From NCBI GenBank assembly GCA_965603725.1, contig CBFDEC010000013.1, positions 1 through 64,000 on the forward strand: a stretch of 64,000 bases of DNA, in the 5' to 3' direction. Below the pieces are notes generated by a model that was not told the DNA's origin, made no database searches, and was given only the letters and a program-made list of their open reading frames with translations. How positions within the stretch are numbered: position 1 is the stretch's first letter; every line of letters starts with the position of its first letter. Shown here one piece after another: positions 1 to 8,376 of this stretch. This DNA comes from JAGGSN01 sp965603725. GTDB lineage: Bacteria > Zixibacteria > MSB-5A5 > UBA10806 > 4484-95. Made by a program: the position numbers and the translations under genes.

Positions 1-1
1 C

Positions 2-184
2 GCAGAAAGGTCGCTGCTTGAAAAATAAATTTACACAACTATTGACATGATCTCTGGCAGGACTCTCACTAAAAGTTATTTTGAAAATATGAAAATAAAA
101 CTTCCTGTTAACGAAAAAGGAGAACCTGATTGGAAATTTATGGAAAGTTATATTAAATCATTCCCATATTCGAGTTCAATATAG
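2..184 (+). pseudogene. C-terminal remnant of a restriction-modification specificity protein
   Basis: Frame 2 reads, after an in-frame TAA at 26-28, about 51 residues containing 'ISGRTLTKSYF', 'KLPVNEKGEPDWKFME' and 'YIKSFPYSSSI', then TAG at 182-184. The run 'LPV..NGEPDW.FME.YIKSLPYS' is, from memory, typical of the C-termini of type I S subunits and type IIG/BcgI-like specificity proteins, which read DNA sequence for a methylase/nuclease. Codons before the stop (ERSLLEK) also fit such a protein, so the TAA looks like a disabling mutation. The 5' part lies outside the window, so truncation versus pseudogene cannot be decided. Composition is clearly AT-rich compared with the activase that follows, as expected for a transferred R-M locus. 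Confidence 0.45.
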
Positions 185-204
185 ATGCTATTCTAAAGAA
201 AAAA

Positions 205-456
205 ATGACAAAATACCCGAAAATAATAAAAGAAGTAAAGGCAAGGACTTCACATCAATGTGAAAAGTGTGGTAATATAATTAAACGAGAAGAATTTTAT
301 TATCGTGAACACATCGAAGATAAATTTCTTCATAGTTTGCATGCTAAGAAATATTGCTCATTTTGTTATGAAAAATATGGAGATAAATTGCTACAAATGA
401 GATTTTACCGAAAGCAAGAAAAAGAGAATGAAAATCAAATGACTTTTGGGTTTTAG
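205..456 (+). CDS. small Cys4 zinc-binding protein of unknown function
   Basis: 83 residues with two cysteine pairs, CEKC near residue 19 and CSFC near residue 51, a spacing that fits one structural zinc site. The C-terminus is charged and ends in QMTFGF. I do not recognise a family. The gene starts 20 nt after the R-M remnant, on the same strand and with the same AT-rich composition, so it may belong to the same transferred module. There is no clear Shine-Dalgarno, only an A-rich tract before the ATG. The stop is followed at once by two hairpins. Confidence 0.5.
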   Translation: MTKYPKIIKEVKARTSHQCEKCGNIIKREEFYYREHIEDKFLHSLHAKKYCSFCYEKYGDKLLQMRFYRKQEKENENQMTFGF

Positions 457-463
457 TCGGTAG

Positions 464-525
464 GGCAGAAGTCCCCGACTTCTGCCTATTAATTCTGTGG
501 ACGGTGCCTGTCCCCCTGCACCGTC
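464..525. repeat. two adjacent perfect hairpins between convergent genes
   Basis: First palindrome: GGCAGAAGTC (464-473), loop CCC, GACTTCTGCC (477-486). Second: GACGGTGC (500-507), C-rich loop, GCACCGTC (518-525), whose right arm touches the activase stop codon. Neither is followed by a long T run, so they may be transcript ends for the convergent genes or members of the intergenic palindrome family seen through the window. Confidence 0.6.
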
Positions 526-3500
526 TACAACACCAATTCCCCCCGTTTTGCCTGCCAGCTTACAGCCTGGCCGACAAACGCCTCGATTTTCAGGTCTTCG
601 GTAGGGTCGCCGGGTCCCTCATAGGCGATATTCAGCCATGGGACATCGCCAAGATCGGCGCATACTTCTGCGGATAATGCCTGGACAATGTTGCCGGGCA
701 TGCAGGTAAACGGCATACAGTTTACCACGCCGCCGCAGCCGGCTTTCACAAAGTCTATCGCCTTACCGATAGATAGTATTGCCTCCCCTCCTATTGAGCG
801 GCTCAGGTATGGCGTGGCATAATCCAAAACCTTACCAACCGGCTTTTCGGAATTGCCGTTAAGCATACCGCAAATCGGCTTGATCACCCTGTGTTCCTCG
901 CGGCTTTGAATGAATTCCTGCAAAACAGCTTTGGCAAAGTCTGAATACTGCCGTCTTATGAAGCTGGTAAGCCTGTACATATGGGTTGTGTAGGACACCC
1001 ATTCGATGAGCGAGGCAAGAAAAACTTCCGCGCCGTAACTTTCAAGCTTGGAGACAAGATAATTATTCGAAAATCGGTTATTACGGATATATATTTCGCC
1101 GACCACGCCTATTTTTACCTGTGGATGACGATTTTGAGGCAGGCTGCTGAATTTACGGGCGCTCTCGATTAGTACATCTTTTAAGTTTATTCCGCCTTCT
1201 TTTGCCACATCGCCGCACCCGGCTTTATAAGCCTCATCAAAAATTCCGTCAACGCCCGCTGTATCGGATGTCCTTGCTCTGGCCGCCATATAAAGCTTGA
1301 TAAGATGGTCGCCGAAAACAAACCCTCTCCAGGCAAGTTTACGGAACCCTTTTTTGGCGCCGGGGAAATTGTCGTAAGAATCCTCGGAATCCGGCGAATA
1401 AACCGGGACATTCTTATAACCCAGGTTATCGAGGATACGTCTGTGAAGCCGGTTATATTGGCCGAAGCGGCACGGTCCGCCCGCCGAGGGCATGAAAAAG
1501 GCTGATTTATCATGTTCAAAACCCGGAGACTCAACCAGCTTGATTAAATCGCCGGCGGTTAGAACCGCGGGATAACATTCTTTGCCGTTAGTATACTTTC
1601 TTCCCAGCTCTATTGATCTATCATCAGATTCAGGGATTGACTCGGCTTCAATTCCACAATGAATAAGCGCCGATGAAAAGATCTCGGCCAGTTCAGACAT
1701 CCGCGGGACATATAACTTTCTTCTGAATATATCCTGTTTTATCAAAGCCGGAGCTTGCTTTTCTATGTAAGTTTTCGACTTTGATGAGCTGATACTGTCG
1801 AGGAACGCCTCGCATCGGGTAATCAAACCGGCATCGGCGGAATGCTCATCGAGCTCAAGAGTCAAATACGGTTTACCATTAAGTATTGAATTGAAATCAT
1901 GAGTTATAAATGAATCTGGACCGCAGCCAAAATTCGTAATATATACAGCATAGATATCGTTATGAGTCTTAACATAATCGGCAATGCGCAGGATGGATTT
2001 CCCAAAATGCCAGTAGATATCTTTTACCGGGATATCATCAACCGGCACCATATCAGGCGGCAAACATAACGCTCCTAAAGCCGCAATTTTTTTGGGAAGC
2101 TCAAGATTGAGTCCCGGGTCGCAGGTATTATAGGGTCGCCCAACCATCACCAGCTTCCTGCTATCCAACTTTGACAGATATTCTTTGCCCTTTATAAAAA
2201 GTCTATTTTTAAAATCTTCCTGGGCTTTTTCGGCCTCCTCGAAAGCCTTCAATGTTTGTTTCTTTGAGCAATTCAACGATTTGCCCAGATCAACGATTTG
2301 TCTTTTTAACAGGGCTTCACCATAACCGAAGTATATTGTCGGAGTAAGCAGATTCACTTTATTAAATTGACCTTTCATAGCGCTTTTAACCAGATACGGA
2401 ATAGACTGAATATAGGGGCAAAGGTAGCTGTCGAGTTTTTCTTCTTCATGCGTTTCGATGTTTATAACAGAGGGCAGGAATATGTGGTCAACTTTATGGG
2501 TAAGCAGGTTTAAAATATGCCCATGGGCAATCTTAACCGGGAAGCAAGTCTCTGAGCCGACTATCCGGGCTCCCTGACGGATGATTGTGTTGTTTGTTGG
2601 AGCCGAACTTATTACCTTATATCCCAGCTTATTTAAAAATGTTGCCCAGAATGGCCACAGCCCCCAATGACTTAACATCCTCGGAAGCCCGATTGTGCCT
2701 TTGGGATGTTCAATTTTTTGGCGACCATAGGAAAACATCAAACGATTGCGCCAGGCTACCGGATTGTCTTTAGCCTTTGCTTTGGTTTCCTCATCACCTT
2801 TTTCAGCGTCATATTTTTCACATCGGGAGCCATAGAACAGCTCTTTTTTATCATCTCCGGTAATCTTTCTTACTGTACAGACATTGGCGCAATCCTTGCA
2901 GACAAAGCTTTCCTGTTTGAAAATCGTATTAGCAACGCCGAACCCTTTAAACTGGGTTTTTTTATGGCCGTTTTCCTTTGCCAGAAGCGCGGCGCCTATA
3001 GCGCCGGTGACATCATGATGAGGCGGTACGGTAATATTTTTGCCGGTAACTTTCTCGAAGGCGGCGACGACGCCTTTATTCCAGGCGACCCCTCCCTGGA
3101 AAAATATCCGGTTACCGACTCTTTTATTGCCGACAACTTTATTAAGATAATTGTTTACTATTGAATAAGCCAGACCGGCAACCAGGTCCTCACGAGGCGC
3201 GCCCTGCTGCTGATGGCTTATGATGTCGGATTCGATAAATACCGTGCAGCGTTCACCGCACCCTACCGGACATTTTGACTTTAAAGCCATACTGCCAAAT
3301 TGCTCCTCAATTGATATATCCAGGCGTTCGGCCTGTTCCTGTAAGAATGAACCGGTCCCCGCGGCGCAGGCTTTATTCATCTCGAAATCGATCACGGTAC
3401 CGTTATCGAGACTGATGTATTTTGAATCCTGACCGCCTATTTCAAATATAGTGTCTACCTCCAGATCAAAAAACACCGCGGCCTTAGCCTGGGCGGTAAT

Positions 3501-4661
3501 TTCATTTCTAACGATATCGGCCCCGAGAATATCTCCTGTAAGATAACGGCCTGAGCCGGTAGTACCAACGCCTTTAATTTGCACTCTGCCGTTAAGCTCG
3601 TTATCGATCTCTTTTAGTCCTCTCTGCACGGCTCTAATAGGACGACCTTCGGTCATCAGGTACCGGCGAGCCATCACATTGCCATCAGGATCGATCACCA
3701 CCAGGTTTGTCGAAAGTGAGCCGACGTCTACTCCAAGATAGCCGGTTTTAGAGGTAACTTTTACCGGGCATTGCGTAACATCATAATGCTTGAGTCGGGG
3801 AACCTCGTACTTAAGCGGCTCGGCGCCTCGTTTCAAAGTTATTTTACGGTCGAGGGTTGATATTTCGATAGTTTTAGGTTTTGTTTTCGTATGTTCGCCG
3901 CTGATTTTTATCGCCGCTCCAAGCGCCCCAAAATGCAGGCAGTTTTCCGGAATAATTAACTCATCATCTTTAAGTCCAAGCTCACCCTTAAATGCTTTTA
4001 CAACCCCGAGGTTTAACGCGACTCCACCTACAAAAGCGACAGGTCTTTTCAAAATCCTCTTCTGAAGGATTGTGCTTTTATAATTTCGGACTACTGCATA
4101 ACACAAACCCGCAATGATATCAAAATCAGAAGCGCCGATTTGCTGGTGATGTATCATATCTGATTTGGCAAATACCGAACATCTGCCGGCGATATGCGGC
4201 GGGTTTTCAGACATTAATGCCAGCCTACCGAATTCATTCTCGATAGACACCATAAGCCGGGCGGCCTGTTGATCTAAAAACGAACCGGTGCCGGCGGCGC
4301 AAAGACCGCTGGTGGCAAAATCAGATAAAGCGCCATCTTTAATTAGGTAATATTTCGAACCCTGACCGCCCATCTCAATCGCTGATTTTGTATGCGGATT
4401 ATATTGGATAAGCGCTGCGGCAGTAGCGATAATTTCATTTATGTAAGGGCTTTTTAGAAGTTCCGCCGGTTTCTTACCGCCGGTACCGGTAAAGGCGATC
4501 GCCTCATAGCTTGATAAATCAGATTTGGCCAGATATCTTTTTAAGACTGATTCGGGCGCTCCCAAATGGCGAATATAATCGGTAAATAAAATGTCCTTAT
4601 TATTATTAACACCGGCCATGGAGATTGAGATAGAACCGATGTCGATACCTAAATATTTCAT
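525..4661 (-). CDS. giant CoA-substrate-specific dehydratase activase (double ASKHA plus DUF2229/HgdB-like)
   Basis: About 1378 residues from the ATG at 4661, which has GAGGGAG just upstream; an earlier in-frame ATG at 4709 only adds a poor extension. Two BadF/BadG/HgdC-type ATPase domains come first (about 1-260 and 310-570): each has a phosphate loop (GIDIGSISISM; GVDVGSLSTNL) and a CAAGTGSFL segment, followed by a second Cys (GRCSVF; GERCTVF) that in HgdC ligates the bridging [4Fe-4S] cluster. The rest resembles DUF2229 and HgdB-like 2-hydroxyacyl-CoA dehydratase regions (for example NGKECYPAVLTAGDLIKL). HgdC-type activases inject high-energy electrons into radical dehydratases or benzoyl-CoA-type reductases. 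No separate dehydratase gene is adjacent; long fusions of this kind occur in many anaerobes with substrate unknown. Confidence 0.88.
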   Translation of the reverse strand: MKYLGIDIGSISISMAGVNNNKDILFTDYIRHLGAPESVLKRYLAKSDLSSYEAIAFTGTGGKKPAELLKSPYINEIIATAAALIQYNPHTKSAIEMGGQGSKYYLIKDGALSDFATSGLCAAGTGSFLDQQAARLMVSIENEFGRLALMSENPPHIAGRCSVFAKSDMIHHQQIGASDFDIIAGLCYAVVRNYKSTILQKRILKRPVAFVGGVALNLGVVKAFKGELGLKDDELIIPENCLHFGALGAAIKISGEHTKTKPKTIEISTLDRKITLKRGAEPLKYEVPRLKHYDVTQCPVKVTSKTGYLGVDVGSLSTNLVVIDPDGNVMARRYLMTEGRPIRAVQRGLKEIDNELNGRVQIKGVGTTGSGRYLTGDILGADIVRNEITAQAKAAVFFDLEVDTIFEIGGQDSKYISLDNGTVIDFEMNKACAAGTGSFLQEQAERLDISIEEQFGSMALKSKCPVGCGERCTVFIESDIISHQQQGAPREDLVAGLAYSIVNNYLNKVVGNKRVGNRIFFQGGVAWNKGVVAAFEKVTGKNITVPPHHDVTGAIGAALLAKENGHKKTQFKGFGVANTIFKQESFVCKDCANVCTVRKITGDDKKELFYGSRCEKYDAEKGDEETKAKAKDNPVAWRNRLMFSYGRQKIEHPKGTIGLPRMLSHWGLWPFWATFLNKLGYKVISSAPTNNTIIRQGARIVGSETCFPVKIAHGHILNLLTHKVDHIFLPSVINIETHEEEKLDSYLCPYIQSIPYLVKSAMKGQFNKVNLLTPTIYFGYGEALLKRQIVDLGKSLNCSKKQTLKAFEEAEKAQEDFKNRLFIKGKEYLSKLDSRKLVMVGRPYNTCDPGLNLELPKKIAALGALCLPPDMVPVDDIPVKDIYWHFGKSILRIADYVKTHNDIYAVYITNFGCGPDSFITHDFNSILNGKPYLTLELDEHSADAGLITRCEAFLDSISSSKSKTYIEKQAPALIKQDIFRRKLYVPRMSELAEIFSSALIHCGIEAESIPESDDRSIELGRKYTNGKECYPAVLTAGDLIKLVESPGFEHDKSAFFMPSAGGPCRFGQYNRLHRRILDNLGYKNVPVYSPDSEDSYDNFPGAKKGFRKLAWRGFVFGDHLIKLYMAARARTSDTAGVDGIFDEAYKAGCGDVAKEGGINLKDVLIESARKFSSLPQNRHPQVKIGVVGEIYIRNNRFSNNYLVSKLESYGAEVFLASLIEWVSYTTHMYRLTSFIRRQYSDFAKAVLQEFIQSREEHRVIKPICGMLNGNSEKPVGKVLDYATPYLSRSIGGEAILSIGKAIDFVKAGCGGVVNCMPFTCMPGNIVQALSAEVCADLGDVPWLNIAYEGPGDPTEDLKIEAFVGQAVSWQAKRGELVL

Positions 4662-4680
4662 ATTCTCCCTCAAGCATAAA

Positions 4681-4709
4681 TTTATATTATATTTATTTTT
4701 AATATGCAA
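4681..4709 (-). promoter_or_regulatory. putative sigma70-type promoter of the activase
   Basis: Minus-strand TTGCAT (4709-4704), 17 nt, TATAAA (4686-4681), about 20 nt before the ATG at 4661, with a Shine-Dalgarno GAGGGAG between. The -35 is imperfect. Confidence 0.4.
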
Positions 4710-4797
4710 GGAAAAAGAGATAAATTTAATCGTAGTATTGTGCTGTATTGCATGTAAGAAGTATGTAATATTTGGCGTAAATATCTATTTAACTGTG

Positions 4798-4821
4798 GTG
4801 TCGACCCTCCGAGGTCGACAC
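4798..4821. repeat. perfect 9 bp palindrome, GTGTCGACC / GGTCGACAC
   Basis: Inverted repeat arms 4798-4806 and 4813-4821 with a 6 nt loop. Its TGTCGAC core recurs in the terminator hairpin 20 bp further on. Confidence 0.6.
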
Positions 4822-4833
4822 AATAGCCTGCAG

Positions 4834-4883
4834 AAAAAAAGCTGTCGACTGCGGCTATACGGCTCGTAGAGAGAGTCGACAGC
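4834..4883 (-). terminator. Rho-independent terminator of the archaemetzincin-like gene
   Basis: On the minus strand a 10 bp perfect stem (GCTGTCGACT at 4874-4883 paired with its complement at 4841-4850, loop 23 nt) is followed by seven T (4840-4834). It lies 77 bp downstream of the protease stop and before the activase start, so it should separate the two transcripts. Confidence 0.7.
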
Positions 4884-4959
4884 GCCAGAAACAATGATCA
4901 TATAAATGATGATAAAGATATGATTTTCTCAAAGGATGATAAAGAAAATTTGCTATCGT

Positions 4960-5505
4960 TTAAATCTTCACCTTGGTCGGTAGGGTAAGGTTCAATATAC
5001 ACTCGGAACAGAATGTTTCCGGGCGATTGTCCAGCTCGGATAACGTTTCAGCGGTCATCATCTGGCAGTCGGGATTTTTGCAATCTCTAAGCCCCAGCAT
5101 ATGACCTACTTCATGGGCCGCGATATTTAAGAGCCGCGATTTAAGCAGCTCCTCATCCTCCGGCAACCCATAGAACTCCGGCTTAATTCTGTATGTGCTT
5201 ATAATAGCCGAACGACTGGCGCTGTCTGCCTGTCCCATCACAAAATTTTTATTAGGCACAAACAGGTCCTCTTCGGTCGTTGCCAAAATCATTTCGAACT
5301 CCGAACCCTTGAGCAACTCGAGCTTGCTTAAAATCGGGGTGGCGTAATATTGATTTTGCGTGGGATTAAACGCCTCCTCCGGCAGCCGGGCAACAATGCC
5401 GGATTGCGGTTTTAAATAAAACCGTCGGCATAATTCAGCCGATAACCATTCGCAGAATTTACGAGTTCCCTCATCTAAGGGAACAACATAGAGCTTTTCA
5501 TGCAT
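4960..5505 (-). CDS. archaemetzincin-like (M54) zinc protease with an Asp at the third ligand position
   Basis: 181 residues, normal length for the M54 family. Residues about 135-170 carry the family block HEVGHMLGLRDC...DCQM...FCSEC: an HExxH helix, the downstream GL, and the four cysteines that hold a second, structural zinc in archaemetzincins. The oddity is HExxHxxGxxD: where metzincins normally have a third His ligand this protein has Asp (LRDC), an arrangement known in snapalysins. The Met-turn region is QMM. Cytoplasmic, no signal peptide. The ATG at 5505 has GGAGAG upstream. Physiological substrates of the bacterial members are not known. Confidence 0.82.
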   Translation of the reverse strand: MHEKLYVVPLDEGTRKFCEWLSAELCRRFYLKPQSGIVARLPEEAFNPTQNQYYATPILSKLELLKGSEFEMILATTEEDLFVPNKNFVMGQADSASRSAIISTYRIKPEFYGLPEDEELLKSRLLNIAAHEVGHMLGLRDCKNPDCQMMTAETLSELDNRPETFCSECILNLTLPTKVKI

Positions 5506-5674
5506 ATCGAACCGCTCTCCACTCCGCTTTTAATTTCGAACTGCAATATCCGGTCTGAACTTCCAGCTCAAGCACAGAATTATTAATAGCGTTACCGCCA
5601 GAACCTGCCAGAATAAGACATTCATACAGCATCGTTATAATGTATATTTCAATTACAAAAAAAATCAACATATT

Positions 5675-5896
5675 TTATTTGTCAGTTACAAAAAATTTTG
5701 ATCTTGAACCAGTTGGCGATACATACAATTCCAATTTAGCTCCGCATTTCGGACACCAGCCAGCATATTTAGTTTTCTTCCTGTCAATATATATTCGGCT
5801 GTATACATTACAGCATTTATATGTGATACCGATAAATTTCCGCTTTTTACGGCTGGTTTTGCGGCTGGTTTTATTTCGTTTTTTTAATCCGACCAT
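5675..5896 (-). CDS. small basic zinc-ribbon protein
   Basis: 73 residues: a Lys/Arg-rich N-terminus (about 1-20), then CC near residue 28 and CPKCG near residue 48, giving a likely rubredoxin/zinc-ribbon fold, then a basic tail. The start overlaps the 3' end of the ROK kinase gene by 26 bp in another frame, which suggests translational coupling. Function unknown; nucleic-acid binding is only suggested by the charge. The paired cysteines and aromatic/Gly spacing make it more convincing than a random ORF. Confidence 0.5.
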   Translation of the reverse strand: MVGLKKRNKTSRKTSRKKRKFIGITYKCCNVYSRIYIDRKKTKYAGWCPKCGAKLELYVSPTGSRSKFFVTDK

Positions 5897-6830
5897 CTTT
5901 ATCGACTAATGCCAGCAATGAGGCGCCGATAAACCCGGCATTGTTTCCCAACCTGGCTCTAAATATTTTTAATTGCGATGTGGCTGATTGAAAAGCATGC
6001 TTTCTGATAGATTCTTTTACTAATCTTATATATTCATTGCCTGCATGCGAAAAGCCGCCGCCTATTACAACAACCCGGGGATTTAATATATTTACAATAG
6101 ATCCCAGGCCTATACCCAGATAATCGGCATTTTCCTCAATGGTCTTGATTGCTGATTTATTGCCTTTTTTATACAAATTAAACAGCTCGATTGGGCTGAT
6201 CCCTTTTTTCACTTTAATGCCGTACTTTTTCGACCAGGAATAAAATCGTTTTATCATATTGGGCACGCTGGCATACGCCTCCAGGCAGCCGCGCATTCCG
6301 CACTTGCATAACCTGCCATTATATTTAATTACTGTATGACCGATTTCAGATGCGGCAAAGGTGGCGCCTCTGTGCAAACTGCCATCGATAATTAGGCCGC
6401 CGCCGATACCGGTTCCTACTGTTACAAATACCATATCCTTATATCGACATTTAAAGCCGGCCATGTATTCTCCCAGGGCAACACAGTTAGCGTCATTGTC
6501 GGCATAAACTGGGATATTGATATTGCCAAAAATCCTTGTTAAGACTATACCCGGCCAGTTCTTAATATTCGGTGAGGCATCAGTTACTTTTCCCAGCGGC
6601 TGGCTTATTGTGCCGGGACTGCCTATTCCGAGGGATGTTATTCTGTAACCTCGTTTACCGCTGGTACCTGTAAGGGCTTGATATACACGTTGAAGATTTT
6701 GAATTACTGCACGTGCGCCCGCCTCGGCTTCAGATGGGATTTCCAGACGGTGAAGGACTTTGCAGGAATCATCGATAATGCCGGCTTTGATGAAGCTTCC
6801 GCCAAGGTCTATTCCAAGCTTGACTTTCAT
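5871..6830 (-). CDS. ROK-family sugar kinase (glucokinase-like)
   Basis: 319 residues, typical ROK length. N-terminal phosphate loop LGIDLGGSFIKAG, catalytic segment YADNDANCVALGE, glycine-rich TVGTGIGGGLIIDG, and the ROK zinc signature CKCGMRGCLEAYAS at about 175-190 preceded by the sugar-contacting SEIGHT. Phosphorylates a hexose, probably glucose, at C6 in the cytoplasm. Its ATG overlaps the stop of the aminotransferase gene as ATGA, so the two are co-translated; this is a common minimal operon rather than evidence for shared pathway. Confidence 0.88.
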   Translation of the reverse strand: MKVKLGIDLGGSFIKAGIIDDSCKVLHRLEIPSEAEAGARAVIQNLQRVYQALTGTSGKRGYRITSLGIGSPGTISQPLGKVTDASPNIKNWPGIVLTRIFGNINIPVYADNDANCVALGEYMAGFKCRYKDMVFVTVGTGIGGGLIIDGSLHRGATFAASEIGHTVIKYNGRLCKCGMRGCLEAYASVPNMIKRFYSWSKKYGIKVKKGISPIELFNLYKKGNKSAIKTIEENADYLGIGLGSIVNILNPRVVVIGGGFSHAGNEYIRLVKESIRKHAFQSATSQLKIFRARLGNNAGFIGASLLALVDKDGRIKKTK

Positions 6831-8023
6831 CTTGAATTGTAAGCCTCAACGCCGCGTTTTAAGATGTCCATAGCATATTTAAGATCATCAGTGTTTAAAA
6901 CATAGGCAATTCGGCATTCGCTTTCACCTTTACCTCTGGAAGCATAAAATCCGGGACCGGGAGCTATCATGACCGTTTTGCCATCATGATTGAAATCGGT
7001 AAGCATGAAAACGGCAAAATCTTCGGCGCTGTCAACTGGTAATTTGGCCATAATATAAAAAGCGCCGCTGGGTTTTATGCAGACAGTTCCATCGATTTTC
7101 ATCAAACCATCATAAACAACATCACGGCGTCTGCGGTATTCATCGATCATTTTGCTGAAATAATCATCGCCCAGACCATATGCTTCGGCAGCGCCCACCT
7201 GTTCCAAAGTCGGGGCGCACAGCCTTGCCTGCCCAAGGTGAAGCGCCGCCTGGTACACCTCACGATTTTTTGTTGCCAGATTGCCGATACGAGCGCCGCA
7301 GGCGGAAAACCTTTTACTGATAGAATCAAGCATTATAGCCCGGTCTTTAATATCGGGAAGGGACATAACGCTTGTATATTCTCCCTCATAGATATATTCA
7401 CGATAGACTTCATCAGCCATTAAGAACAGATCATGTTTTCGGGCAAGACCGCTGAGACTGTTTATCTCCCCTGTGTTGTAAAGCGTTCCGGTAGGGTTAT
7501 TGGGATTACAGTACATAATACCTTTGGTCTTTTTCGTAATCGCCTTTTCAATTGCATCAACCGACGGCAAATGGAAACCATCCTCAACGTTTGTAGTAAT
7601 CGGTACAAGGTTGATACCGGCTTGTATGGCAAAGCCATTATAATTTGTATAAAATGGCTCGAACACGATAATCTCATCGCCGGGATTACTGATAATCGTC
7701 ATTGCGAATATGATAGCCTCCGACCCGCCGGTAGTGACGATGATATCATCAGCATTTATATCAAGGTTATACCCTCTGTAATAGGCGGCCAGCTTTTCAA
7801 GATAATCGGCCATTCCCTGCGAATTGCCATAAGCCAGAACCTTTTGGGAATAGTCCTTTACAGCTTTCCAGAACTCCGGCGGCGTTTCGATATCCGGCTG
7901 GCCGATGTTAAGATGGTAAACGTGTAAGCCTCTCTTTTTAGCCTGATCGGCATAGGGAATCAGCTTTCTGATTGGCGATGCCGGAAGCATAGCGCCTCGT
8001 TTAGATATCTTTATTTCAGACAT
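6827..8023 (-). CDS. pyridoxal-phosphate aminotransferase (aspartate aminotransferase-like, class I/II)
   Basis: 398 residues with fold-type I landmarks in order: YGNSQGMADYLEKLA near 65, the PLP phosphate-binding TTGGSEA, NPNNPTGTLY near 170, ADEVYREY near 205, the Schiff-base lysine in SISKRFSACGARIG near 235, and C-terminal Arg in ECRIAYV. Probably transfers amino groups between an L-amino acid and 2-oxoglutarate; exact substrate cannot be read. The start has GAGAGGA 5 nt upstream of ATG. First gene of a three-gene minus-strand run with the kinase and the small zinc-ribbon gene. Confidence 0.88.
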   Translation of the reverse strand: MSEIKISKRGAMLPASPIRKLIPYADQAKKRGLHVYHLNIGQPDIETPPEFWKAVKDYSQKVLAYGNSQGMADYLEKLAAYYRGYNLDINADDIIVTTGGSEAIIFAMTIISNPGDEIIVFEPFYTNYNGFAIQAGINLVPITTNVEDGFHLPSVDAIEKAITKKTKGIMYCNPNNPTGTLYNTGEINSLSGLARKHDLFLMADEVYREYIYEGEYTSVMSLPDIKDRAIMLDSISKRFSACGARIGNLATKNREVYQAALHLGQARLCAPTLEQVGAAEAYGLGDDYFSKMIDEYRRRRDVVYDGLMKIDGTVCIKPSGAFYIMAKLPVDSAEDFAVFMLTDFNHDGKTVMIAPGPGFYASRGKGESECRIAYVLNTDDLKYAMDILKRGVEAYNSR

Positions 8024-8080
8024 AATATCCTCTCTATTGTTCGGTCCCGTAAATTACTTCACAATATATATTCATTGCAA

Positions 8081-8155
8081 TCCGCCTTAGGCGGAGAAGC
8101 AATCTCACCTCTATGTTTAACAAGAGATTGCTTCGCCGTCCGCCCAAGGCGGACT
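8081..8155. repeat. large cruciform-forming inverted repeat with CCGCC/GGCGG palindromes
   Basis: GAAGCAATCTC (8096-8106) pairs with GAGATTGCTTC (8124-8134), flanked on both sides by short palindromes (TCCGCCTTAGGCGGA at 8081 and GTCCGCCCAAGGCGGAC at 8138). Intergenic, non-coding. The CCGCC-(CT)NAG-GCGG core recurs near 16936, 19018 and 62320. Confidence 0.6.
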
Positions 8156-8214
8156 CCTAAGAAACAAATCGATTTGGGTAAACCAATGCGAAAACATATG
8201 GATCGCAAGCTTAA

Positions 8215-8263
8215 GTAGGACGGACTTTCAGTCTGTCCGGACAGGTTGAAAACCTGTCCTACT
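8215..8263. repeat. double palindrome of the 'ggacaggtt/aacctgtcc' family
   Basis: Two back-to-back hairpins: GGACGGACTTTCAGTCTGTCC followed directly by GGACAGGTTGAAAACCTGTCC. The reverse-oriented equivalent sits at 33821-33867 and a degenerate one at 55433-55499, so this is a dispersed intergenic repeat. The remainder of the 350 bp gap (8024-8376) shows no gene or clear signal. Confidence 0.65.
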
Positions 8264-8376
8264 GCCGGGCTTACATTGCCATTTTATTTCTTTTTCAAAC
8301 TTCCTGCCTTACGGTTTAGATGCTCGCAAAGACCGTTTTAATCGTAACGATATTCTGGAACATAACGCTATTTAAA

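Noticed and set aside
1187..1534. ORF on the minus strand and several plus-strand ORFs inside the activase gene
   Set aside because: All lie in other frames of a strongly supported long coding sequence and show arginine/serine-rich shadow composition without motifs.
4682..4894. ORF of 70 codons across the activase upstream region
   Set aside because: It spans a terminator hairpin and promoter-like sequence and has no protein-like features.
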